The position numbers were made by a program, and so were the translations under genes. Below are positions 50,701-62,700 of a stretch of DNA of 64,000 bases, one piece after another. The notes beneath the pieces are model-generated. The model made no database searches and was not told the origin of the DNA. It saw nothing but the letters and a program-made list of their open reading frames with translations. Numbering within the stretch: the stretch's first letter is position 1; each line of letters begins with the position of its first letter. The stretch is from Pythium myriotylum (taxonomy: Eukaryota > Oomycota > Peronosporomycetes > Pythiales > Pythiaceae), in contig JALJCQ010000013.1 in the NCBI GenBank assembly GCA_023091665.1, forward strand, positions 2,728,001 through 2,792,000, given 5' to 3'.

Positions 50701-53700
50701 CAGGAAAAGCAACGTTGGCGACAGGTTCGGCAAAAGCTGGAACTGCTGGTGATGTGTTAATTAACACTGGGAGCAGTACCGGAGGCACCGGAGGAGCTAT
50801 CAGCTTGATCGTAGGAGCCGGAAATAGCGGAGCAGGAGGACCAATTGTCTTACGCGCAGGGGACACTTCCGGAGCAGGAAGTACTGGAGGTGCAATCACG
50901 TTGACCGGCGGCGTGGGTGTGACGACGGGCGGTTCGATCAGCTTGGCGAGCGGTGCTGGTCGCACGACGACGAGCGGCGACATTTCGTTGTCGACGTCGA
51001 CGTCTGGGTCGAACGGTGTGAGCGGCAGTGTGTCTTTGCTGAGTGGTTCGTCTAGCAAGGGGTCAAGCGGGTCGGTGGCCGTGAGCTCTGGCGTGTCGAC
51101 CGGTGGAAGCGGTGGCGCGATCTCGTTGTCAGTGGGTACTGGCAACACCGGCGTGGGCGGCTCGATCTCGTTGAGCGCAGGCGACAGTGTGAGCAGCGGC
51201 ACGCCTGCGAGCGTGAGTGGTACCGGTGGTGCGGTCAGTGTGGTGAGTGGTCGTGGCATGTCTAGCACGAGTGGTGCGATCACGTTGGCTACTGGCGCGA
51301 GTGGTACTAGCGGTCTCTCCGGGTTGGTGAGCGTGAGCACTGGCAGCGCGACGGGCGACTCGAGCGGTGGGTTGTTGATCGGCAGTGGCAGCAGCGTTGG
51401 CGGCGCGGGTGGCTCGGTGCAAGTGACGGTGGGAACTGGCAGCGTGGGCACGGGTGGCAAGGTGTCGCTGACGGCAGGCGAGAGCTCCGATGCGTCCCCG
51501 CCGCCGTCGGTTCCGGCGGGCTCACCGCCTGCATCTCCGATCGCTGGGGGTGCGGTGGAGCTGACTGGTGGTGTTGGCAAGAGCTTGGGCGGCGCGATCA
51601 CGTTGACGAGTGGCGGTAGCGCGGCGAAGAGCGGCGACATCAGTGTGCAGTCGGCGTCTGCGCCTGCATCTCCGGTCACCACTGGCGTGAGTGGTGCGGT
51701 CAAGCTGGGCAGCGGTTCGTCGAAGAGTGGTCCGAGCGGTTCGTTGACTCTGTCGAGTGGCACGGCATCTCAGGGCAAGGGCGGAGACATCACGTTGTCG
51801 GTCGGAAGTGGCGACACTGGTACGGGCGGCGATGTGTTGGTGAGCGCTGGCGCGTCAAGCGCGACGAGTTCGACGGGCGGCAAGGTGTCTGTGTCAAGTG
51901 GCGTGGGCAGTGCTGGGAACAGCGGCGACGTGTCTGTGGTGACATCAGATGGCGGTTCGTCTGGCGTGTCGGGTATGCTGAGCTTGAGGACTGGCGCTGC
52001 GACGTCTGGCGCGGTGGGCGACGTGGTGGTGAGCACTGGTGCGAGCACGGGCGGTAACGGTGGATCGATCGGTCTGTCTGTGGGAGCTGGCAACAGCGGC
52101 GACGGCGGATCGATCGACCTGCAGTCTGGAGACCAGGTTGGCTCGAGTGGCAAGGGCGGCGCGATCACGTTGACCGGCGGCGTGGGTGTGACGACGGGCG
52201 GTTCGATCAGCTTGGCGAGCGGTGCTGGTCGCACGACGACGAGCGGCGACATTTCGTTGTCGACGTCGACGTCTGGGTCGAACGGTGTGAGCGGCAGTGT
52301 GTCTTTGCTGAGTGGTTCGTCTAGCAAGGGGTCAAGCGGGTCGGTGGCCGTGAGCTCTGGCGTGTCGACCGGTGGAAGCGGTGGCGCGATCTCGTTGTCA
52401 GTGGGTACTGGCAACACCGGCGTGGGCGGCTCGATCTCGTTGAGCGCAGGCGACAGTGTGAGCAGCGGCACGCCTGCGAGCGTGAGTGGTACCGGTGGTG
52501 CGGTCAGTGTGGTGAGTGGTCGTGGCATGTCTAGCACGAGTGGTGCGATCACGTTGGCTACTGGCGCGAGTGGTACTAGCGGTCTCTCCGGGTTGGTGAG
52601 CGTGAGCACTGGCAGCGCGACGGGCGACTCGAGCGGTGGGTTGTTGATCGGCAGTGGCAGCAGCGTTGGCGGCGCGGGTGGCTCGGTGCAAGTGACGGTG
52701 GGAACTGGCAGCGTGGGCACGGGTGGCAAGGTGTCGCTGACGGCAGGCGAGAGCTCCGATGCGTCCCCGCCGCCGTCGGTTCCGGCGGGCTCACCGCCTG
52801 CATCTCCGATCGCTGGGGGTGCGGTGGAGCTGACTGGTGGTGTTGGCAAGAGCTTGGGCGGCGCGATCACGTTGACGAGTGGCGGTAGCGCGGCGAAGAG
52901 CGGCGACATCAGTGTGCAGTCGGCGTCTGCGCCTGCATCTCCGGTCACCACTGGCGTGAGTGGTGCGGTCAAGCTGGGCAGCGGTTCGTCGAAGAGTGGT
53001 CCGAGCGGTTCGTTGACTCTGTCGAGTGGCACGGCATCTCAGGGCAAGGGCGGAGACATCACGTTGTCGGTCGGAAGTGGCGACACTGGTACGGGCGGCG
53101 ATGTGTTGGTGAGCGCTGGCGCGTCAAGCGCGACGAGTTCGACGGGCGGCAAGGTGTCTGTGTCAAGTGGCGTGGGCAGTGCTGGGAACAGCGGCGACGT
53201 GTCTGTGGTGACATCAGATGGCGGTTCGTCTGGCGTGTCGGGTATGCTGAGCTTGAGGACTGGCGCTGCGACGTCTGGCGCGGTGGGCGACGTGGTGGTG
53301 AGCACTGGTGCGAGCACGGGCGGTAACGGTGGATCGATCGGTCTGTCTGTGGGAGCTGGCAACAGCGGCGACGGCGGATCGATCGACCTGCAGTCTGGAG
53401 ACCAGGTTGGCTCGAGTGGCAAGGGCGGCGCGATCACGTTGACCGGCGGCGTGGGTGTGACGACGGGCGGTTCGATCAGCTTGGCGAGCGGTGCTGGTCG
53501 CACGACGACGAGCGGCGACATTTCGTTGTCGACGTCGACGTCTGGGTCGAACGGTGTGAGCGGCAGTGTGTCTTTGCTGAGTGGTTCGTCTAGCAAGGGG
53601 TCAAGCGGGTCGGTGGCCGTGAGCTCTGGCGTGTCGACCGGTGGAAGCGGTGGCGCGATCTCGTTGTCAGTGGGTACTGGCAACACCGGCGTGGGCGGCT

Positions 53701-56700
53701 CGATCTCGTTGAGCGCAGGCGACAGTGTGAGCAGCGGCACGCCTGCGAGCGTGAGTGGTACCGGTGGTGCGGTCAGTGTGGTGAGTGGTCGTGGCATGTC
53801 TAGCACGAGTGGTGCGATCACGTTGGCTACTGGCGCGAGTGGTACTAGCGGTCTCTCCGGGTTGGTGAGCGTGAGCACTGGCAGCGCGACGGGCGACTCG
53901 AGCGGTGGGTTGTTGATCGGCAGTGGCAGCAGCGTTGGCGGCGCGGGTGGCTCGGTGCAAGTGACGGTGGGAACTGGCAGCGTGGGCACGGGTGGCAAGG
54001 TGTCGCTGACGGCAGGCGAGAGCTCCGATGCGTCCCCGCCGCCGTCGGTTCCGGCGGGCTCACCGCCTGCATCTCCGATCGCTGGGGGTGCGGTGGAGCT
54101 GACTGGTGGTGTTGGCAAGAGCTTGGGCGGCGCGATCACGTTGACGAGTGGCGGTAGCGCGGCGAAGAGCGGCGACATCAGTGTGCAGTCGGCGTCTGCG
54201 CCTGCATCTCCGGTCACCACTGGCGTGAGTGGTGCGGTCAAGCTGGGCAGCGGTTCGTCGAAGAGTGGTCCGAGCGGTTCGTTGACTCTGTCGAGTGGCA
54301 CGGCATCTCAGGGCAAGGGCGGAGACATCACGTTGTCGGTCGGAAGTGGCGACACTGGTACGGGCGGCGATGTGTTGGTGAGCGCTGGCGCGTCAAGCGC
54401 GACGAGTTCGACGGGCGGCAAGGTGTCTGTGTCAAGTGGCGTGGGCAGTGCTGGGAACAGCGGCGACGTGTCTGTGGTGACATCAGATGGCGGTTCGTCT
54501 GGCGTGTCGGGTATGCTGAGCTTGAGGACTGGCGCTGCGACGTCTGGCGCGGTGGGCGACGTGGTGGTGAGCACTGGTGCGAGCACGGGCGGTAACGGTG
54601 GATCGATCGGTCTGTCTGTGGGAGCTGGCAACAGCGGCGACGGCGGATCGATCGACCTGCAGTCTGGAGACCAGGTTGGCTCGAGTGGCAAGGGCGGCGC
54701 GATCACGTTGACCGGCGGCGTGGGTGTGACGACGGGCGGTTCGATCAGCTTGGCGAGCGGTGCTGGTCGCACGACGACGAGCGGCGACATTTCGTTGTCG
54801 ACGTCGACGTCTGGGTCGAACGGTGTGAGCGGCAGTGTGTCTTTGCTGAGTGGTTCGTCTAGCAAGGGGTCAAGCGGGTCGGTGGCCGTGAGCTCTGGCG
54901 TGTCGACCGGTGGAAGCGGTGGCGCGATCTCGTTGTCAGTGGGTACTGGCAACACCGGCGTGGGCGGCTCGATCTCGTTGAGCGCAGGCGACAGTGTGAG
55001 CAGCGGCACGCCTGCGAGCGTGAGTGGTACCGGTGGTGCGGTCAGTGTGGTGAGTGGTCGTGGCATGTCTAGCACGAGTGGTGCGATCACGTTGGCTACT
55101 GGCGCGAGTGGTACTAGCGGTCTCTCCGGGTTGGTGAGCGTGAGCACTGGCAGCGCGACGGGCGACTCGAGCGGTGGGTTGTTGATCGGCAGTGGCAGCA
55201 GCGTTGGCGGCGCGGGTGGCTCGGTGCAAGTGACGGTGGGAACTGGCAGCGTGGGCACGGGTGGCAAGGTGTCGCTGACGGCAGGCGAGAGCTCCGATGC
55301 GTCCCCGCCGCCGTCGGTTCCGGCGGGCTCACCGCCTGCATCTCCGATCGCTGGGGGTGCGGTGGAGCTGACTGGTGGTGTTGGCAAGAGCTTGGGCGGC
55401 GCGATCACGTTGACGAGTGGCGGTAGCGCGGCGAAGAGCGGCGACATCAGTGTGCAGTCGGCGTCTGCGCCTGCATCTCCGGTCACCACTGGCGTGAGTG
55501 GTGCGGTCAAGCTGGGCAGCGGTTCGTCGAAGAGTGGTCCGAGCGGTTCGTTGACTCTGTCGAGTGGCACGGCATCTCAGGGCAAGGGCGGAGACATCAC
55601 GTTGTCGGTCGGAAGTGGCGACACTGGTACGGGCGGCGATGTGTTGGTGAGCGCTGGCGCGTCAAGCGCGACGAGTTCGACGGGCGGCAAGGTGTCTGTG
55701 TCAAGTGGCGTGGGCAGTGCTGGGAACAGCGGCGACGTGTCTGTGGTGACATCAGATGGCGGTTCGTCTGGCGTGTCGGGTATGCTGAGCTTGAGGACTG
55801 GCGCTGCGACGTCTGGCGCGGTGGGCGACGTGGTGGTGAGCACTGGTGCGAGCACGGGCGGTAACGGTGGATCGATCGGTCTGTCTGTGGGAGCTGGCAA
55901 CAGCGGCGACGGCGGATCGATCGACCTGCAGTCTGGAGACCAGGTTGGCTCGAGTGGCAAGGGCGGCGCGATCACGTTGACCGGCGGCGTGGGTGTGACG
56001 ACGGGCGGTTCGATCAGCTTGGCGAGCGGTGCTGGTCGCACGACGACGAGCGGCGACATTTCGTTGTCGACGTCGACGTCTGGGTCGAACGGTGTGAGCG
56101 GCAGTGTGTCTTTGCTGAGTGGTTCGTCTAGCAAGGGGTCAAGCGGGTCGGTGGCCGTGAGCTCTGGCGTGTCGACCGGTGGAAGCGGTGGCGCGATCTC
56201 GTTGTCAGTGGGTACTGGCAACACCGGCGTGGGCGGCTCGATCTCGTTGAGCGCAGGCGACAGTGTGAGCAGCGGCACGCCTGCGAGCGTGAGTGGTACC
56301 GGTGGTGCGGTCAGTGTGGTGAGTGGTCGTGGCATGTCTAGCACGAGTGGTGCGATCACGTTGGCTACTGGCGCGAGTGGTACTAGCGGTCTCTCCGGGT
56401 TGGTGAGCGTGAGCACTGGCAGCGCGACGGGCGACTCGAGCGGTGGGTTGTTGATCGGCAGTGGCAGCAGCGTTGGCGGCGCGGGTGGCTCGGTGCAAGT
56501 GACGGTGGGAACTGGCAGCGTGGGCACGGGTGGCAAGGTGTCGCTGACGGCAGGCGAGAGCTCCGATGCGTCCCCGCCGCCGTCGGTTCCGGCGGGCTCA
56601 CCGCCTGCATCTCCGATCGCTGGGGGTGCGGTGGAGCTGACTGGTGGTGTTGGCAAGAGCTTGGGCGGCGCGATCACGTTGACGAGTGGCGGTAGCGCGG

Positions 56701-59700
56701 CGAAGAGCGGCGACATCAGTGTGCAGTCGGCGTCTGCGCCTGCATCTCCGGTCACCACTGGCGTGAGTGGTGCGGTCAAGCTGGGCAGCGGTTCGTCGAA
56801 GAGTGGTCCGAGCGGTTCGTTGACTCTGTCGAGTGGCACGGCATCTCAGGGCAAGGGCGGAGACATCACGTTGTCGGTCGGAAGTGGCGACACTGGTACG
56901 GGCGGCGATGTGTTGGTGAGCGCTGGCGCGTCAAGCGCGACGAGTTCGACGGGCGGCAAGGTGTCTGTGTCAAGTGGCGTGGGCAGTGCTGGGAACAGCG
57001 GCGACGTGTCTGTGGTGACATCAGATGGCGGTTCGTCTGGCGTGTCGGGTATGCTGAGCTTGAGGACTGGCGCTGCGACGTCTGGCGCGGTGGGCGACGT
57101 GGTGGTGAGCACTGGTGCGAGCACGGGCGGTAACGGTGGATCGATCGGTCTGTCTGTGGGAGCTGGCAACAGCGGCGACGGCGGATCGATCGACCTGCAG
57201 TCTGGAGACCAGGTTGGCTCGAGTGGCAAGGGCGGCGCGATCACGTTGACCGGCGGCGTGGGTGTGACGACGGGCGGTTCGATCAGCTTGGCGAGCGGTG
57301 CTGGTCGCACGACGACGAGCGGCGACATTTCGTTGTCGACGTCGACGTCTGGGTCGAACGGTGTGAGCGGCAGTGTGTCTTTGCTGAGTGGTTCGTCTAG
57401 CAAGGGGTCAAGCGGGTCGGTGGCCGTGAGCTCTGGCGTGTCGACCGGTGGAAGCGGTGGCGCGATCTCGTTGTCAGTGGGTACTGGCAACACCGGCGTG
57501 GGCGGCTCGATCTCGTTGAGCGCAGGCGACAGTGTGAGCAGCGGCACGCCTGCGAGCGTGAGTGGTACCGGTGGTGCGGTCAGTGTGGTGAGTGGTCGTG
57601 GCATGTCTAGCACGAGTGGTGCGATCACGTTGGCTACTGGCGCGAGTGGTACTAGCGGTCTCTCCGGGTTGGTGAGCGTGAGCACTGGCAGCGCGACGGG
57701 CGACTCGAGCGGTGGGTTGTTGATCGGCAGTGGCAGCAGCGTTGGCGGCGCGGGTGGCTCGGTGCAAGTGACGGTGGGAACTGGCAGCGTGGGCACGGGT
57801 GGCAAGGTGTCGCTGACGGCAGGCGAGAGCTCCGATGCGTCCCCGCCGCCGTCGGTTCCGGCGGGCTCACCGCCTGCATCTCCGATCGCTGGGGGTGCGG
57901 TGGAGCTGACTGGTGGTGTTGGCAAGAGCTTGGGCGGCGCGATCACGTTGACGAGTGGCGGTAGCGCGGCGAAGAGCGGCGACATCAGTGTGCAGTCGGC
58001 GTCTGCGCCTGCATCTCCGGTCACCACTGGCGTGAGTGGTGCGGTCAAGCTGGGCAGCGGTTCGTCGAAGAGTGGTCCGAGCGGTTCGTTGACTCTGTCG
58101 AGTGGCACGGCATCTCAGGGCAAGGGCGGAGACATCACGTTGTCGGTCGGAAGTGGCGACACTGGTACGGGCGGCGATGTGTTGGTGAGCGCTGGCGCGT
58201 CAAGCGCGACGAGTTCGACGGGCGGCAAGGTGTCTGTGTCAAGTGGCGTGGGCAGTGCTGGGAACAGCGGCGACGTGTCTGTGGTGACATCAGATGGCGG
58301 TTCGTCTGGCGTGTCGGGTATGCTGAGCTTGAGGACTGGCGCTGCGACGTCTGGCGCGGTGGGCGACGTGGTGGTGAGCACTGGTGCGAGCACGGGCGGT
58401 AACGGTGGATCGATCGGTCTGTCTGTGGGAGCTGGCAACAGCGGCGACGGCGGATCGATCGACCTGCAGTCTGGAGACCAGGTTGGCTCGAGTGGCAAGG
58501 GCGGCGCGATCACGTTGACCGGCGGCGTGGGTGTGACGACGGGCGGTTCGATCAGCTTGGCGAGCGGTGCTGGTCGCACGACGACGAGCGGCGACATTTC
58601 GTTGTCGACGTCGACGTCTGGGTCGAACGGTGTGAGCGGCAGTGTGTCTTTGCTGAGTGGTTCGTCTAGCAAGGGGTCAAGCGGGTCGGTGGCCGTGAGC
58701 TCTGGCGTGTCGACCGGTGGAAGCGGTGGCGCGATCTCGTTGTCAGTGGGTACTGGCAACACCGGCGTGGGCGGCTCGATCTCGTTGAGCGCAGGCGACA
58801 GTGTGAGCAGCGGCACGCCTGCGAGCGTGAGTGGTACCGGTGGTGCGGTCAGTGTGGTGAGTGGTCGTGGCATGTCTAGCACGAGTGGTGCGATCACGTT
58901 GGCTACTGGCGCGAGTGGTACTAGCGGTCTCTCCGGGTTGGTGAGCGTGAGCACTGGCAGCGCGACGGGCGACTCGAGCGGTGGGTTGTTGATCGGCAGT
59001 GGCAGCAGCGTTGGCGGCGCGGGTGGCTCGGTGCAAGTGACGGTGGGAACTGGCAGCGTGGGCACGGGTGGCAAGGTGTCGCTGACGGCAGGCGAGAGCT
59101 CCGATGCGTCCCCGCCGCCGTCGGTTCCGGCGGGCTCACCGCCTGCATCTCCGATCGCTGGGGGTGCGGTGGAGCTGACTGGTGGTGTTGGCAAGAGCTT
59201 GGGCGGCGCGATCACGTTGACGAGTGGCGGTAGCGCGGCGAAGAGCGGCGACATCAGTGTGCAGTCGGCGTCTGCGCCTGCATCTCCGGTCACCACTGGC
59301 GTGAGTGGTGCGGTCAAGCTGGGCAGCGGTTCGTCGAAGAGTGGTCCGAGCGGTTCGTTGACTCTGTCGAGTGGCACGGCATCTCAGGGCAAGGGCGGAG
59401 ACATCACGTTGTCGGTCGGAAGTGGCGACACTGGTACGGGCGGCGATGTGTTGGTGAGCGCTGGCGCGTCAAGCGCGACGAGTTCGACGGGCGGCAAGGT
59501 GTCTGTGTCAAGTGGCGTGGGCAGTGCTGGGAACAGCGGCGACGTGTCTGTGGTGACATCAGATGGCGGTTCGTCTGGCGTGTCGGGTATGCTGAGCTTG
59601 AGGACTGGCGCTGCGACGTCTGGCGCGGTGGGCGACGTGGTGGTGAGCACTGGTGCGAGCACGGGCGGTAACGGTGGATCGATCGGTCTGTCTGTGGGAG

Positions 59701-62700
59701 CTGGCAACAGCGGCGACGGCGGATCGATCGACCTGCAGTCTGGAGACCAGGTTGGCTCGAGTGGCAAGGGCGGCGCGATCACGTTGACCGGCGGCGTGGG
59801 TGTGACGACGGGCGGTTCGATCAGCTTGGCGAGCGGTGCTGGTCGCACGACGACGAGCGGCGACATTTCGTTGTCGACGTCGACGTCTGGGTCGAACGGT
59901 GTGAGCGGCAGTGTGTCTTTGCTGAGTGGTTCGTCTAGCAAGGGGTCAAGCGGGTCGGTGGCCGTGAGCTCTGGCGTGTCGACCGGTGGAAGCGGTGGCG
60001 CGATCTCGTTGTCAGTGGGTACTGGCAACACCGGCGTGGGCGGCTCGATCTCGTTGAGCGCAGGCGACAGTGTGAGCAGCGGCACGCCTGCGAGCGTGAG
60101 TGGTACCGGTGGTGCGGTCAGTGTGGTGAGTGGTCGTGGCATGTCTAGCACGAGTGGTGCGATCACGTTGGCTACTGGCGCGAGTGGTACTAGCGGTCTC
60201 TCCGGGTTGGTGAGCGTGAGCACTGGCAGCGCGACGGGCGACTCGAGCGGTGGGTTGTTGATCGGCAGTGGCAGCAGCGTTGGCGGCGCGGGTGGCTCGG
60301 TGCAAGTGACGGTGGGAACTGGCAGCGTGGGCACGGGTGGCAAGGTGTCGCTGACGGCAGGCGAGAGCTCCGATGCGTCCCCGCCGCCGTCGGTTCCGGC
60401 GGGCTCACCGCCTGCATCTCCGATCGCTGGGGGTGCGGTGGAGCTGACTGGTGGTGTTGGCAAGAGCTTGGGCGGCGCGATCACGTTGACGAGTGGCGGT
60501 AGCGCGGCGAAGAGCGGCGACATCAGTGTGCAGTCGGCGTCTGCGCCTGCATCTCCGGTCACCACTGGCGTGAGTGGTGCGGTCAAGCTGGGCAGCGGTT
60601 CGTCGAAGAGTGGTCCGAGCGGTTCGTTGACTCTGTCGAGTGGCACGGCATCTCAGGGCAAGGGCGGAGACATCACGTTGTCGGTCGGAAGTGGCGACAC
60701 TGGTACGGGCGGCGATGTGTTGGTGAGCGCTGGCGCGTCAAGCGCGACGAGTTCGACGGGCGGCAAGGTGTCTGTGTCAAGTGGCGTGGGCAGTGCTGGG
60801 AACAGCGGCGACGTGTCTGTGGTGACATCAGATGGCGGTTCGTCTGGCGTGTCGGGTATGCTGAGCTTGAGGACTGGCGCTGCGACGTCTGGCGCGGTGG
60901 GCGACGTGGTGGTGAGCACTGGTGCGAGCACGGGCGGTAACGGTGGATCGATCGGTCTGTCTGTGGGAGCTGGCAACAGCGGCGACGGCGGATCGATCGA
61001 CCTGCAGTCTGGAGACCAGGTTGGCTCGAGTGGCAAGGGCGGCGCGATCACGTTGACCGGCGGCGTGGGTGTGACGACGGGCGGTTCGATCAGCTTGGCG
61101 AGCGGTGCTGGTCGCACGACGACGAGCGGCGACATTTCGTTGTCGACGTCGACGTCTGGGTCGAACGGTGTGAGCGGCAGTGTGTCTTTGCTGAGTGGTT
61201 CGTCTAGCAAGGGGTCAAGCGGGTCGGTGGCCGTGAGCTCTGGCGTGTCGACCGGTGGAAGCGGTGGCGCGATCTCGTTGTCAGTGGGTACTGGCAACAC
61301 CGGCGTGGGCGGCTCGATCTCGTTGAGCGCAGGCGACAGTGTGAGCAGCGGCACGCCTGCGAGCGTGAGTGGTACCGGTGGTGCGGTCAGTGTGGTGAGT
61401 GGTCGTGGCATGTCTAGCACGAGTGGTGCGATCACGTTGGCTACTGGCGCGAGTGGTACTAGCGGTCTCTCCGGGTTGGTGAGCGTGAGCACTGGCAGCG
61501 CGACGGGCGACTCGAGCGGTGGGTTGTTGATCGGCAGTGGCAGCAGCGTTGGCGGCGCGGGTGGCTCGGTGCAAGTGACGGTGGGAACTGGCAGCGTGGG
61601 CACGGGTGGCAAGGTGTCGCTGACGGCAGGCGAGAGCTCCGATGCGTCCCCGCCGCCGTCGGTTCCGGCGGGCTCACCGCCTGCATCTCCGATCGCTGGG
61701 GGTGCGGTGGAGCTGACTGGTGGTGTTGGCAAGAGCTTGGGCGGCGCGATCACGTTGACGAGTGGCGGTAGCGCGGCGAAGAGCGGCGACATCAGTGTGC
61801 AGTCGGCGTCTGCGCCTGCATCTCCGGTCACCACTGGCGTGAGTGGTGCGGTCAAGCTGGGCAGCGGTTCGTCGAAGAGTGGTCCGAGCGGTTCGTTGAC
61901 TCTGTCGAGTGGCACGGCATCTCAGGGCAAGGGCGGAGACATCACGTTGTCGGTCGGAAGTGGCGACACTGGTACGGGCGGCGATGTGTTGGTGAGCGCT
62001 GGCGCGTCAAGCGCGACGAGTTCGACGGGCGGCAAGGTGTCTGTGTCAAGTGGCGTGGGCAGTGCTGGGAACAGCGGCGACGTGTCTGTGGTGACATCAG
62101 ATGGCGGTTCGTCTGGCGTGTCGGGTATGCTGAGCTTGAGGACTGGCGCTGCGACGTCTGGCGCGGTGGGCGACGTGGTGGTGAGCACTGGTGCGAGCAC
62201 GGGCGGTAACGGTGGATCGATCGGTCTGTCTGTGGGAGCTGGCAACAGCGGCGACGGCGGATCGATCGACCTGCAGTCTGGAGACCAGGTTGGCTCGAGT
62301 GGCAAGGGCGGCGCGATCACGTTGACCGGCGGCGTGGGTGTGACGACGGGCGGTTCGATCAGCTTGGCGAGCGGTGCTGGTCGCACGACGACGAGCGGCG
62401 ACATTTCGTTGTCGACGTCGACGTCTGGGTCGAACGGTGTGAGCGGCAGTGTGTCTTTGCTGAGTGGTTCGTCTAGCAAGGGGTCAAGCGGGTCGGTGGC
62501 CGTGAGCTCTGGCGTGTCGACCGGTGGAAGCGGTGGCGCGATCTCGTTGTCAGTGGGTACTGGCAACACCGGCGTGGGCGGCTCGATCTCGTTGAGCGCA
62601 GGCGACAGTGTGAGCAGCGGCACGCCTGCGAGCGTGAGTGGTACCGGTGGTGCGGTCAGTGTGGTGAGTGGTCGTGGCATGTCTAGCACGAGTGGTGCGA

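Noticed and set aside
50642..51763. Antisense frames of 373-420 codons repeated across array 2
   Set aside because: Shadows of the + frame with the same 1269-bp period; their Pro-rich composition is the mirror of Gly codons.
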